Assembly (NCBI GenBank): GCA_003134785.1
Contig: PLCN01000020.1
Span: 186,001 to 250,000 of the forward strand
Reading direction: 5' to 3'
Length of the DNA stretch: 64,000 nt
DNA from: Spartobacteria bacterium
GTDB taxonomy: Bacteria; Verrucomicrobiota; Verrucomicrobiia; Chthoniobacterales; UBA10450
Shown: one piece after another, positions 15,388-24,325 of the stretch
Numbering within the stretch: the stretch's first letter is position 1
Layout of the letters: each line of letters starts with the position of its first letter
The notes under the pieces: model-generated
What the model was told of the DNA's origin: nothing
Seen by the model: only the letters and a program-made list of their open reading frames with translations
Databases searched by the model: none
Made by a program: the position numbers and the translations under genes

Positions 15388-18312
15388 ATGAATGACGAAT
15401 TCAAGACGCTGAAGAATTTCGACGCCGGCAACGGTCGCGAGGGATTTCTGCATTCCCTTCCGGCGCTGGAAGAGCAAGGCATCGGTCCGATCTCACGACT
15501 GCCGGTAAGCATTCGCATCGTTCTTGAATCCGTCCTCCGAAATTGCGACGGCAAAAAGGTTCAGCGAAAGGATGTCGAGACGCTGGCGAAATGGAACGCA
15601 AAGTCGCCGGCCAACGATGAGATCCCATTCGTCGTGGCCCGCATCGTCCTTCAGGATTTCACCGGCGTTCCGCTCGTGGTCGACCTCGCGGCGATGCGCA
15701 GCGCAGTGAAGACGCTTGGCGGCGATCCGAAAATTATCGAGCCGCTCGTCCCGGTCGACTTGGTGGTCGATCATTCCGTGCAGGTCGATTTCGCCGGCTC
15801 GGCCGAAGCGCTGCGTTTGAACATGGAGATGGAGTTCAAGCGCAACCGTGAGCGCTACGAATTCCTGAAATGGGGACAGCAGGCTTTCAAAACTTTCGGA
15901 CTCGTTCCGCCCGGCATCGGGATCGTGCACCAAGTCAATCTCGAATATCTCGCGAAGGGCGTCCTGTCGGCTCCCTCAACCTTCAACGATCAATCATCAA
16001 CCATCTTCTATCCCGACACACTCGTGGGCACCGATTCGCATACGACGATGATCAACGGACTCGGCGTAGTTGGTTGGGGCGTCGGTGGAATCGAAGCGGA
16101 AGCAGGAATGCTCGGTCAGCCGGTTTATTTCTTAACGCCGGAAGTGGTGGGCGTGCATATAACCGGGCAATTGCGCGAAGGCGTGACCGCGACGGACCTC
16201 GCGCTGCACATCACTCAAATGCTGCGCGCGCAAAAAGTGGTCGGTAAGTTCGTGGAATTCTACGGCGCGGGCGCGGCGTCGCTTCCGTTGCCCGACCGCG
16301 CCACGGTTGGGAACATGGCGCCCGAATATGGCGCGACGATGGGTTACTTCCCCATCGATGCCGAGTCGGTCAATTATTTGCGCGCGACGGGGCGGACCGA
16401 GGAACAATGCGTCGCGTTCGAGAATTATTTCCGCGCGCAAAAAATGTTTGGAATGCCGCGCAAAGGCGAAATCGATTACAGCGTCGATCTCGAATTGGAT
16501 CTGGCGGACGTGCAGCCCAGTGTGGCCGGTCCGAAGCGGCCGCAAGATCGGGTGAATTTGCCGGAGCTGGGCAGCGTCTTTCGTTCGCTGCTCGAAAAAC
16601 CGCTCAAGGATGGCGGCTACGGCAAATCGAAGGGCGAGCTGGGGAAACATCATCTCGTCAATCTGAACGGCACGCCGCCTACGCAGGGCGACATGGTTTC
16701 GAGCGACAGGGACGACAAGGGCATCGAGCCGGGCGACGAGCGCAACAAAGTGGAGATGATCGCCAACCGGCCCACGCCCGATTCGGTCAAAGAAATCGAA
16801 GAGAAACCTGGGGACACTTTTCATCACGGTCAGAGCCGCATCGGCCACGGCAGCGTTTTGATCGCGGCGATCACAAGCTGCACGAACACGAGCAATCCTA
16901 GCGTGATGCTGGCCGCCGGCTTACTCGCGAAGAAAGCAGTCGAGCGCGGCCTAACGATCGATCCGGCGGTAAAAACCTCGCTCGCGCCCGGTTCGCGCGT
17001 GGTCTCCGATTATCTCCAAAAAACCGGACTGCAAACTTATCTCGATCAGCTTGGATTTAACGTGGTCGGTTATGGCTGCACGACCTGCATTGGAAATTCC
17101 GGGCCGCTTCATCCCAAGATCGAACAGGCGATCAGCGAATTCGATCTCGTGGCCGCATCGGTGCTTTCCGGCAACCGCAATTTTGAAGCGCGGGTGCATC
17201 AAAACATCAAGGCGAACTTCCTGATGTCGCCTCCGCTGGTCGTTGCGTTTGCTCTCGCGGGCCGCGTCGATCTCGATCTCTCCACCGATCCAATCGGCAA
17301 GGGTGGCGATGGCCGGGAGATTTTTCTGCGCGACCTGTGGCCAAGCTTGCAGGAGATCCGCGACACCATGCAATCAGCGCTCACGCCGGAAGTTTTCCGC
17401 CGGCTCTATCGCGACTTCTCCGGGCAGAACCCGAAGTGGAACGAGATCCCTTCGAGCACCGGCGACATTTACCAATGGGACGAAGAGAGCGATTACATTC
17501 ATGAGCCTCCCTTCTTCCAGAATTTCTCGATGGAGCCGGGGAAGATCGAAGAGATTCGCGGCGCGCGAGCGTTGGGGATTTTCGGCGACTCGGTCACAAC
17601 CGATCACATTTCTCCCGCGGGTGCGATCAAAGCCAGTTCGCCGGCGGGCCAATATTTGATGTCGCGCGGAATCAGCGCCGTGGATTTTAACAGCTACGGC
17701 AGCCGGCGCGGAAACGATCTGGTCATGACCCGCGGGACATTCGCGAATGTGCGGATCAAGAACCTGATAGTGCCGGGAACCGAAGGCGGAGTGACGAAGT
17801 ATTTCGCTCGTGGCGCGGGCTTCCAGCCCGTGTCTCATCGGCAAGATGCCGATGCCACGGGAGAGACGATGTCGATCTTCGATGCGGCGGTGAGATATCA
17901 GGCGGATGGGATTCCGTTAGTCATCCTGGCGGGGCACGAGTATGGCACCGGCTCGAGCCGTGATTGGGCGGCCAAGGGCACGCGCTTGCTTGGAGTGAAG
18001 GCCGTGGTGGCAACGAGCTTCGAGCGCATTCATCGATCGAATCTCGTCGGCATGGGCGTGTTGCCGTTGCAATTCGCTGAAGGCACGAATGCCCAAACGC
18101 TGGGCCTCGATGGATCGGAGATGTACGCCATCAGTGGTTTGTCCGACGCAATCGAACCCGGGCAAATGGTCACGCTGGAGATCACGCGAAAGGATGGAAA
18201 ACGCGAAGCGGTTTCCGTAAAGCTGCGGATCGATACCCCGATCGAGATCGATTATTATCGACATGGTGGGATTTTGCCGTTCGTGCTGCGCGAGTTGATG
18301 GCGCGTCAGTGA
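15388..18312 (+). CDS. acnA: Aconitate hydratase A
   Basis: 974 aa from the ATG at 15388; an in-frame GTG at 15373 lies inside a repeat arm and is rejected. Interconverts citrate and isocitrate in the TCA cycle using a [4Fe-4S] cluster. Cluster ligands are visible in [12 protein letters not shown] and [12 protein letters not shown] (Cys-x2-Cys). Other hallmarks are [36 protein letters not shown] and the swivel-domain [17 protein letters not shown] hydrophilic stretch of about 70 residues before the first Cys ligand looks like a lineage insertion. In the swivel domain, an extra block of about 17 residues ([17 protein letters not shown]) matches a palindromic DNA element, described separately. 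Confidence 0.97.
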   Translation: MNDEFKTLKNFDAGNGREGFLHSLPALEEQGIGPISRLPVSIRIVLESVLRNCDGKKVQRKDVETLAKWNAKSPANDEIPFVVARIVLQDFTGVPLVVDLAAMRSAVKTLGGDPKIIEPLVPVDLVVDHSVQVDFAGSAEALRLNMEMEFKRNRERYEFLKWGQQAFKTFGLVPPGIGIVHQVNLEYLAKGVLSAPSTFNDQSSTIFYPDTLVGTDSHTTMINGLGVVGWGVGGIEAEAGMLGQPVYFLTPEVVGVHITGQLREGVTATDLALHITQMLRAQKVVGKFVEFYGAGAASLPLPDRATVGNMAPEYGATMGYFPIDAESVNYLRATGRTEEQCVAFENYFRAQKMFGMPRKGEIDYSVDLELDLADVQPSVAGPKRPQDRVNLPELGSVFRSLLEKPLKDGGYGKSKGELGKHHLVNLNGTPPTQGDMVSSDRDDKGIEPGDERNKVEMIANRPTPDSVKEIEEKPGDTFHHGQSRIGHGSVLIAAITSCTNTSNPSVMLAAGLLAKKAVERGLTIDPAVKTSLAPGSRVVSDYLQKTGLQTYLDQLGFNVVGYGCTTCIGNSGPLHPKIEQAISEFDLVAASVLSGNRNFEARVHQNIKANFLMSPPLVVAFALAGRVDLDLSTDPIGKGGDGREIFLRDLWPSLQEIRDTMQSALTPEVFRRLYRDFSGQNPKWNEIPSSTGDIYQWDEESDYIHEPPFFQNFSMEPGKIEEIRGARALGIFGDSVTTDHISPAGAIKASSPAGQYLMSRGISAVDFNSYGSRRGNDLVMTRGTFANVRIKNLIVPGTEGGVTKYFARGAGFQPVSHRQDADATGETMSIFDAAVRYQADGIPLVILAGHEYGTGSSRDWAAKGTRLLGVKAVVATSFERIHRSNLVGMGVLPLQFAEGTNAQTLGLDGSEMYAISGLSDAIEPGQMVTLEITRKDGKREAVSVKLRIDTPIEIDYYRHGGILPFVLRELMARQ
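17809..17859. repeat. Double-hairpin palindromic element inserted in frame in acnA
   Basis: 51 nt. An outer stem CGTGGC/GCCACG (17809-17814, 17854-17859) encloses two hairpins: CGGGCT-TCC-AGCCCG and CATCGGCA-AGA-TGCCGATG. Its length is 17 codons, so the reading frame survives. It codes the block that separates KYFAR from ETMSIFDA in aconitase, where other AcnA proteins pass directly. A similar two-hairpin element is intergenic at 22907-22963. Confidence 0.85.
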
Positions 18313-18349
18313 ATCAAGGGCGAAACGATCGATCTGATATTCCAGGCGT

Positions 18350-19480
18350 ATGAAGAAACTACGCGTGGCGATCCTGTACGGCGGTCGTTCAGGAGAGCAT
18401 GAAGTTTCACTTCAATCAGCTGCGTCCGTCATCAACTACCTGGACCGTGACCGCTTCGAAATCGTACCCGTGGCCATCGACAAGCAAGGTCGCTGGCATC
18501 TCAACGATATTTCTCTGCTGGAGGGAAAAAAATCTCTGCCCGTTTTCAAAAACGCGCCGAAAGTCGTGCTTCCGCCGAATCCCGCAGACACGGCTGGCGG
18601 CAGCGCGTTGATTCGCTTGGGTGCAAGCGGCGAGGCACGAGGCATCGATGTGGTCTTTCCTGTCATGCATGGACCTCTTTGCGAAGACGGAACGATTCAG
18701 GGATTACTTGAGCTGGCCGATCTTCCTTACGTCGGATGCGGCGTGCTCGCATCGGCTATCGCGATGGATAAGGAAATGGCAAAACGCGTCGCTCGTGACG
18801 CTGGAATTCCAATCGTCCCTTATGTTTCGTTGAGGCACGAAGTTTGGACGAAAGAAAAGCGGCAGTCAGCAAACAGCATTGAAGAGAAGCTAGGCTATCC
18901 GGTCTTCGTTAAGCCGGCGAACCTTGGCTCCAGTGTCGGCGTGCACAAGGTCAAGGAACCGAGCGGACTCAATGCGGCGCTCGAAGATGCGTTCAACTAT
19001 GACAGGAAAGTCCTGGTCGAAGCGGCCGTGAACGCGCGCGAGATCGAACTGTCGGTTTTAGAAAATCTGGAGGCAGGGGCCGATCCCCTGGTGAGCATTC
19101 CAGGTGAGATCGATCCGGCGCACGAATTCTATTCTTACGAAGCCAAATATCTCGATGAAAATGGCGCGGCGCTGATCATTCCAGCGAAGCTCGACCCAGA
19201 GGAGACAAAACGCGCGCGGGACATTGGAAGGAAAGTTTTCACTGCGCTGGAGTGCGAAGGGATGGCTCGAGTCGATCTGTTCCTGGATCGGACAAGCGGG
19301 GAATTTTTCTTCAACGAGCTGAACACGATCCCGGGGTTCACTTCCATCAGCATGTATCCGAAATTGTGGGAAGCGTCCGGAATTAGTTACCAGGAGCTCC
19401 TCTCAAAGCTCGTGGATCTTGCGATCTCGCGGCATGAGAAAAAGAAGACGCTCGTGAGAGAGTTTCGGATTGAGAAATAA
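18350..19480 (+). CDS. ddl: D-alanine--D-alanine ligase
   Basis: 376 aa. Cytoplasmic ATP-grasp enzyme that joins two D-Ala for peptidoglycan precursors. Seen: VAILYGGRSGEHEVSLQSAA (Glu of the first D-Ala site), DVVFPVMHGPLCEDGTIQG, KPANLGSSVGVHKV (ATP-binding Lys and Ser loop), and ARVDLFLD ... FFFNELNTIPGFTSISMYPK with the metal-binding Glu and Asn. The length of about 375 aa fits the VanA/Ddl-A-like group with an omega-loop region. It starts 37 bases after acnA; a palindrome follows the stop. Confidence 0.96.
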   Translation: MKKLRVAILYGGRSGEHEVSLQSAASVINYLDRDRFEIVPVAIDKQGRWHLNDISLLEGKKSLPVFKNAPKVVLPPNPADTAGGSALIRLGASGEARGIDVVFPVMHGPLCEDGTIQGLLELADLPYVGCGVLASAIAMDKEMAKRVARDAGIPIVPYVSLRHEVWTKEKRQSANSIEEKLGYPVFVKPANLGSSVGVHKVKEPSGLNAALEDAFNYDRKVLVEAAVNAREIELSVLENLEAGADPLVSIPGEIDPAHEFYSYEAKYLDENGAALIIPAKLDPEETKRARDIGRKVFTALECEGMARVDLFLDRTSGEFFFNELNTIPGFTSISMYPKLWEASGISYQELLSKLVDLAISRHEKKKTLVREFRIEK

Positions 19481-19482
19481 AT

Positions 19483-19507
19483 CCGGCGGTCGTAGACCGC
19501 CGCTACA
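19483..19507. repeat. Palindromic repeat family B, copy 1
   Basis: CGGCGGTC-GTA-GACCGCCG followed by CTACA, two bases after the ddl stop and overlapping the stop of the convergent broken DUF2071 gene. Two further copies lie at 46487-46510 and 46597-46620. Confidence 0.8.
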
Positions 19508-20223
19508 ACTCCTCCGGCTCTCGCGTTCTTCGCAGGACTTCGACGTGTGAGCCTCCGCGATGAAGGCCGATGCGGGCGACGCGGATAGCGCTTCGACAAA
19601 CTGCGGACCGAAGAGCGTGGCTACATCTGCTTCGAACTTAGTCGTTTTCGCAAGCCAAAGTCTCCAGCGCGCATGCTCGACGCGGTATTCGCTCAGTCCG
19701 GAACGACGGGCAGTGTAACCCCAGTAATGTTCGGTGATAAATTCTTCGTGCGACGCCTGGGCGGACTGTTGCGGCTCACCGGTCGCAGTCATCGCCAGGG
19801 TTTCCCAACGCTTTCCCCGGCGCCATTGGTATTCCGCCAGAACGCGGCCGTCCTTGTGCTCGAGAGAATGCCGCATCGGCAAGGCGGAATAGGGCTCGCC
19901 GTAAAACGTCCGTGCTACGATCGCGATCGCCTGTCGCGGAACAAGCTCGCGGACGAACGCGACTCCACGCCGCCAGTCATCGACGTTTTTGCGGCGCACA
20001 TAGAAACGGAGACTCACCTCCTCGAAATCGCGATGCAGGGGAATGGGCAAACCGAGAACGCGAGTGTCGAGAAAGAGAAAACCGACGACGCTCAGAAAGT
20101 TTGTCCTTCGTGGAAATCAAGCTCCGTTCCGGATGGGACGAGCGGTTCCAGGAGTTTCGGGTCGACGACGAAGTTCAGCATCGCGAGGTAGCGCCAGTTC
20201 GCGGTGAGGAAGGGTTTGAACAT
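19503..20223 (-). pseudogene. DUF2071 (YqjF-like) protein with two single-base deletions
   Basis: The intact protein can be rebuilt from three frames. Frame 1 starts at the ATG at 20223 (MFKPFLTANWRYLAMLNF) and reaches GQTF near 20096, where a missing base gives TGA. Frame 2 resumes with SVVGFLFLDTRVLG and PIPLHRDFEEVSLRFYVRR, and carries EYQWRRGKRWE and HYWGYTARRSG, typical of DUF2071. Near 19552 another missing base diverts the frame; a third frame gives the family-like ending SHVEVLRRTREPEEL and TAG at 19503. Each break is one base short in a C or G run (CC to C, GGG to GG), so assembly error is as likely as true decay. Function of the family is unknown. Confidence 0.8.
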
Positions 20224-20263
20224 GGTGGCGAAACTGGAAACGGCACTCGGAGCCGCTAGTTGT

Positions 20264-20306
20264 CGGCGGTTTGGAAAGCGCCGCTCCTGGGTAGCGGCTT
20301 TCGCGG
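20264..20306. repeat. Dispersed repeat family C, copy 1
   Basis: CGGCGGTTTGGAAAGCGCC then GCTCCTGGGTAGCGGC and TTTCGCGG. Related copies are at 43743-43787, 46434-46476 and, inverted, 45952-45980. All are intergenic. Confidence 0.8.
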
Positions 20307-20307
20307 A

Positions 20308-22416
20308 CTAACGCAAAAGTTTCTCGAGAGACGGATCGGGCTCCGCGCCGAGGGAGGTGGCTTTCACATAATGCAGCTTGGCTTGCTCCTTCGAAGGGGG
20401 TTGGTTGGTGGCGTAGACCACTGCCAAATTGAAATGCGCGTCGGCGTAATCGGGGTTGGCCGCGATCGCATCGAGCATTTCTTTCTCGGCCGCTTCCTGC
20501 CAGCCCTTCTGGCTAGCGGTGATGCCGAGATAATTGTGCGCGGTTGCGCTCTTGGGATTGATCGCGAGCGCCTTCGTCAACTCGGTGACCGCGTCGTCGA
20601 ATTTTCTTTGGCGGTAAAAAACAATCCCAAGCGTCGTGTGCGAAAATTCATCTTTTGGCGCGAGCGCGGTCGCCTTCTTCAAGGTCAGCTCCGCGGCTTT
20701 CAGTTTGCCGGTGCGGAAATAAACGACGCCGAGGTTCGACAGTGAATAAAGATTATTCGGCGCTTTGGTGAGGAGCTGCTGGTACTGCTTTTCCGCCGCG
20801 CGATACTTGCCACGGTCGAAATTATCTTTCGCTTCGCGCGCAAGAGGAACCAACTCTTCGGGCACCGCGGGGTTTGGCGCCGTCTGCACGGAAGGACCGC
20901 TGGCGCTGGACGATGACGCCGATGGCGAAGTATTATTCTTGGCGACGGCAAAGCTAGCCGTGAGCGCTACGGGATTGCTATCCGAGATGGCGACGACCGG
21001 TTGCCGCAACAAGGCAAGTTCTTCGGTCGTGAGTTTCGTCACGGGCTGCGCGAGCAGCTCGATCTGCGAATTCAACAAGTCGGACTTGATCTGCAGTTTC
21101 TCGAACTCAGCCAGCATCAGTTTTTTCGCCTGTTCGCGGCGCGCTTCTTCTTCGCGTTCGCGCACGACGATCTTGCGCAGCATCTCGTTTTCCTTCGTGA
21201 GCCGTGCTGTCTCTTCGGCATTCGCTCCCGTGAGTTTCGCCCGCTCGAGTTGGGTGCCTGCCTCTTCCAACTGCGAGCGCAAATCGGCGACCGTCACTTC
21301 AAAATCTTTGTTCTGCTTCTGGCTGGCGGCGAGTTGCTGACGCAATTGCTCGAGCTGACGCTTCACCTCGGCCACTTCCTGTTCCTTCTTCGGTTTGTCC
21401 TCGCTGATTTCACGAACCGTCTTTTCTGCCGTGGCCAGCTTCTGCTTCAAATCGGAATTCTCCGCGACAAGGACCTGCACCCGTTCCTGGGCCTGCTTGG
21501 CGCTTTTCAATTCATCCAGCAGTTGGTTGCGCTCTTTCGTGACTGTCGCGACCTGCGTATTCGCTTCGGCTAATTTCGCGTCCGCGGCGGCCTTCTCTTT
21601 TTCAGCCGCGACGCGGCCTTGCTCCGCCGACGCGATCGCTTTTTTCAACTGCGTGATTTCAGCGCGAAGCGCTTCCTGCGCCTTCGAGCTTCCAGCGGTC
21701 CCAGCGATTTTCTTCAACGACTCTTCCGCCTGCGCGAGTTGGCTGCGCACCTGCTTTTCGGCGCTGCGCGTTTTCTCGAGATCGCCCTGGGCCTTTTCGA
21801 GTTTGGAATTCGTTTCCTGCAGCCGGCCGTTCAACGTCTCTTTCTCTTTCGCGACCGCGTCGTATTGAGTCCGGGATTTTTGTAGCTCCGTCTGCAACTG
21901 ATCCACTTTGTCCTGTAACTTTCTGGTCGCTTCCTTGATCGCGGTATCGCTCGCCACGGACGGACGCGGTTCGGGCGGCGCTACTGGCGTTCGGGCGTCA
22001 GCGGTTCGCGGAGCTACTTCGACACTCGGTTCCGCGGGACTGGATTTTTGCGGTAAAACGGGAGCGCTCGAAGCGGCCGGCGGCGGAGGCGTTGAGGTTG
22101 CTGCGAAATCTTTTTGGGTGGAAAGTTTCCCCTGCACCCGCACGATATTTTCCCCGATCTTGCGGCTGCGATAATCGACAATCGCCGGCTGCCAGTCCGC
22201 GTGAGTTTTGCGCAATTCTTCGAGCAGACTGCCGGCAAACCGGAACTTCGCCAGCGCGGCCTGGAGCTGATTATCGTGCTCGAGTTTTTCTCCCTGCTGC
22301 GAGGTCATGTAGGCCTTGAGGAAGACTTCGCTCGGGTCGTCGGACTGAGCGGCCAGGCGCGTCGTCGCGAGGGCCAGACAAAAGCCGGCGAACAAAATCA
22401 GCCCGATCTTTTTCAT
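20308..22416 (-). CDS. Exported coiled-coil protein with C-terminal TPR domain
   Basis: 702 aa from the ATG at 22416, which gives a textbook signal peptide (MKKIGLILFAGFCLALATTR); an ATG at 22443 is an alternative. Residues about 20-60 are a short helical region, followed by a Pro/Ala-rich spacer. Roughly residues 150-440 are a long heptad coiled coil (LQDKVDQLQTELQKSRTQYD, then many LEKAQGDLEKT-like heptads). A second linker follows, and then at least four TPR units near the C-terminus (NLYSLSNLGVVYFRTGKLKA, FSHTTLGIVFYRQRKFDDA, TAHNYLGITASQKGWQEA, YADAHFNLAVVYATNQ). Probably a periplasmic scaffold; partner unknown. It is transcribed away from the tRNA. Confidence 0.88.
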   Translation of the reverse strand: MKKIGLILFAGFCLALATTRLAAQSDDPSEVFLKAYMTSQQGEKLEHDNQLQAALAKFRFAGSLLEELRKTHADWQPAIVDYRSRKIGENIVRVQGKLSTQKDFAATSTPPPPAASSAPVLPQKSSPAEPSVEVAPRTADARTPVAPPEPRPSVASDTAIKEATRKLQDKVDQLQTELQKSRTQYDAVAKEKETLNGRLQETNSKLEKAQGDLEKTRSAEKQVRSQLAQAEESLKKIAGTAGSSKAQEALRAEITQLKKAIASAEQGRVAAEKEKAAADAKLAEANTQVATVTKERNQLLDELKSAKQAQERVQVLVAENSDLKQKLATAEKTVREISEDKPKKEQEVAEVKRQLEQLRQQLAASQKQNKDFEVTVADLRSQLEEAGTQLERAKLTGANAEETARLTKENEMLRKIVVREREEEARREQAKKLMLAEFEKLQIKSDLLNSQIELLAQPVTKLTTEELALLRQPVVAISDSNPVALTASFAVAKNNTSPSASSSSASGPSVQTAPNPAVPEELVPLAREAKDNFDRGKYRAAEKQYQQLLTKAPNNLYSLSNLGVVYFRTGKLKAAELTLKKATALAPKDEFSHTTLGIVFYRQRKFDDAVTELTKALAINPKSATAHNYLGITASQKGWQEAAEKEMLDAIAANPDYADAHFNLAVVYATNQPPSKEQAKLHYVKATSLGAEPDPSLEKLLR

Positions 22417-22514
22417 GCGGTCGAGGACTCGGATGATATTCATGTGCGGTTGAGTTGCAATGCAGGCTGCATCGCCAGTGAAAGGAGAGCGCCTGCCGTG
22501 CCATCCTCTCTCGC

Positions 22515-22542
22515 TTTGCCTTTGCAATCCAGAATCTAAAAT
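22515..22542 (+). promoter_or_regulatory. Possible promoter of tRNA-His
   Basis: TTTGCC (22515-22520), a 16-bp spacer and TAAAAT (22537-22542), 17 bases before the tRNA. The -10 box is good, the -35 box weak. Confidence 0.4.
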
Positions 22543-22559
22543 CTAGGTTCGAACGCGAC

Positions 22560-22632
22560 GGTGGCCGTAGCTCAATGGTAGAGCTCCAGATTGTGATTCT
22601 GGCTGTTGCGGGTTCGAGTCCCGTCGGCCACC
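22560..22632 (+). tRNA. tRNA-His (anticodon GTG)
   Basis: A cloverleaf can be drawn: acceptor GTGGCCG (22561-22567) with CGGCCAC (22625-22631); D arm AGCTC-AATGGTA-GAGCT; anticodon stem CCAGA/TCTGG with loop TTGTGAT, anticodon GTG; T arm GCGGG-TTCGAGT-CCCGT. An encoded G at 22560 supplies the G-1 that marks tRNA-His, facing discriminator C at 22632. CCA is not encoded. Confidence 0.97.
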
Positions 22633-22727
22633 CCGGTTCGATTTCGGATTACGGAATGCGGATTGCGGAAAGTCGAAGGGCCGCTCGGAATGTTCGACGT
22701 GGCACGTGCGGTGCTTAAGAAGTCGGC

Positions 22728-22901
22728 ATGCTCATTCCTGCCACGCTTCTCGAATCAACCGAGACCAAGATTTCGACATCGGATTTTTGGCTTCGCCTCC
22801 TCCGCGACGAACAGCTCCGCCATTGTGACAACCTGCAGAAGCTACTCGTTGGTTGCGAAATCATCGCTGCGCTCGATAGCGTCGAACTCCTGGCGGCGTA
22901 A
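22728..22901 (+). CDS. Small hypothetical protein (57 aa)
   Basis: Reads MLIPATLLESTE, then TSDFWLRLLRDEQLRHCDNL and LVGCEIIAALDSVELLAA. Composition and codon choice (CTC, CGC, GCG, GAA) resemble real genes, and the sequence could form two amphipathic helices. A weak AAGAAG lies upstream. Nothing else supports it: no recognisable family, and it sits alone between tRNA-His and the desaturase, just before a palindromic element. A chance frame is possible. Confidence 0.35.
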   Translation: MLIPATLLESTETKISTSDFWLRLLRDEQLRHCDNLQKLLVGCEIIAALDSVELLAA

Positions 22902-22906
22902 GGACG

Positions 22907-22963
22907 CTGCGTTCTGGGGAACGCAGGCTGCCAGCCTGCAGTTCGCGGCAGCTTGCCGCGAAC
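22907..22963. repeat. Two adjacent palindromes, related to the acnA element
   Basis: Hairpin GCAGGCT-GCC-AGCCTGC (22923-22939) followed by GTTCGCGGCA-GCT-TGCCGCGAAC (22941-22963), preceded by an overlapping CTGCGTTC/GAACGCAG pairing. The order of a GGCT-CC-AGCC hairpin and then a longer GGCA-TGCC hairpin is the same as in the element inside acnA. Confidence 0.7.
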
Positions 22964-23174
22964 ATCTTTGAGTTGGAAACGACCTGACGGATCCGATCGA
23001 TTCTCGCATACCGCTGCGAAATCCGGCCGACCGGCAAGGGCAAATGGAATCGTCAGCCGAATCTTTCGTTCGGCAAATGGCACAAGCCGAGCTATAGTAG
23101 AACTCGTCCCGCAGCTATCCGATAGACTTCGCTTCCATCCGCTGCGCTCAAGGCCGTTTCTCAAGTTTCCTTTT

Positions 23175-24125
23175 ATGTCTCGCTTCCCACTCCATCGTAT
23201 TAACTGGACGACCAGTTCGTTCCTCATCGGCACCCTCGCCATCATGCTCACCGCAGTTCCACTCTATCTCTGGCATTTCGGGCTCGACTGGTTTCAGGTG
23301 GCGCTCTTTTTTGCGATGTTCCTCGCCTGCGGTTTCAGTATCAGCCTCGGATATCACCGACTCTTTTCGCATATCGCGTTTCAAGCCGCGTGGCCGGTGC
23401 GGCTCTTCACCCTCATCTTTGGCGCAGCCGCTTTCGAAAATTCAGTCCTGATGTGGGCGAGCGAGCACCGCCGCCATCATAAACATGTCGATCACGACGA
23501 CGATCCTTACAGCATCTCGAAAGGTTTTTTCTTTGCGCACGTCGGCTGGCTCATCTTCAAACTAAACCCGACCGAGCCCTACGATAACGTGGCGGATCTG
23601 CAACGAGATCGGCTGGTGGTCTGGCAGGATCGCTACGTTCAACTGATTGCGTTCGTGATGAGCTTCATTGTGCCGCCGCTCCTCGGTTTTTGGTGGAATG
23701 GATGGGAAGGCGCACTCGGCGCATTTCTTCTCGCGGGCATTGCGCGCATTGTCGCATTGCAGCACTGCACCTTTTTCATCAACAGCGCGTGCCACTATTT
23801 CGGCAGCCAGCCTTACTCGACGAAATGCACCGCGCGCGATTCCTTCATCATGGCGCTCGTCACCTTCGGCGAGGGCTACCACAATTATCACCACGAATTT
23901 CAGCACGATTATCGGAATGGCGTGAAGCCCTGGAACTTCGATCCGACCAAGTGGATCATCTGGACGCTATCGAAGCTGGGTGTCACGCGAAACTTGCGGC
24001 GCGTCGCGCAGGAAAAAATCTTGTTGGCGCAGGAACGCCGGCAAGCTGAGATCGAGTATAGCGAAGGTGAGCTTCCTCCGAATGGCGAAGAGCAGGGCGT
24101 TGCGTTAGCGCGGGTGAAGTATTAG
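23175..24125 (+). CDS. Membrane fatty acid (acyl-CoA delta-9 type) desaturase
   Basis: 316 aa from the ATG at 23175; the open frame to 22953 is not family-like. Di-iron membrane enzyme that introduces a cis double bond into acyl chains to adjust membrane fluidity. All three histidine boxes are visible: GYHRLFSH (HxxxxH), EHRRHHKHVD (HxxHH) and EGYHNYHHEFQ (HxxHH). Transmembrane segments flank them (about residues 12-32, 38-58, 165-205). Electron donor not encoded nearby. The C-terminal 45 residues are a charged helix. Acts on acyl-CoA or acyl-lipid; not decided by sequence. Confidence 0.95.
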   Translation: MSRFPLHRINWTTSSFLIGTLAIMLTAVPLYLWHFGLDWFQVALFFAMFLACGFSISLGYHRLFSHIAFQAAWPVRLFTLIFGAAAFENSVLMWASEHRRHHKHVDHDDDPYSISKGFFFAHVGWLIFKLNPTEPYDNVADLQRDRLVVWQDRYVQLIAFVMSFIVPPLLGFWWNGWEGALGAFLLAGIARIVALQHCTFFINSACHYFGSQPYSTKCTARDSFIMALVTFGEGYHNYHHEFQHDYRNGVKPWNFDPTKWIIWTLSKLGVTRNLRRVAQEKILLAQERRQAEIEYSEGELPPNGEEQGVALARVKY

Positions 24126-24168
24126 CGGCGAGCGCAAGCGCGCGAATCTCGGTCGAGCACGGATTCGC

Positions 24169-24289
24169 TGTCATCCCGAATCGCGTAGACGATGAGGGAC
24201 CTCGCATCTGCAATTCGAGCGTCCTCATTCGAGAAGGCCGCTATTGCAGTTGTGAGGTCCCTCGCCGTCTGAAGCGACTCGGGATGACA
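24169..24289. repeat. 121-bp nested inverted repeat between convergent genes
   Basis: Outer arms TGTCATCCCGA (24169-24179) and TCGGGATGACA (24279-24289) are perfect. Inner arms GAGGGACCTCGCA (24194-24206) and TGTGAGGTCCCTC (24251-24263) have one mismatch. It fills the gap between the desaturase and BNR-protein stops. MITE-like in form; it carries no gene. Confidence 0.8.
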
Positions 24290-24325
24290 CGCTATTCGAC
24301 GTCAAGTATGCGACACGCCGTGTTT

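Noticed and set aside
22953-23174. N-terminal extension of the desaturase frame
   Set aside because: Unlike the family and overlapping palindromic DNA; the ATG at 23175 gives a normal desaturase N-terminus.
22715-23251. 178-codon minus frame upstream of the desaturase
   Set aside because: Low-complexity Ser/Arg composition, overlaps the desaturase start, no family features.
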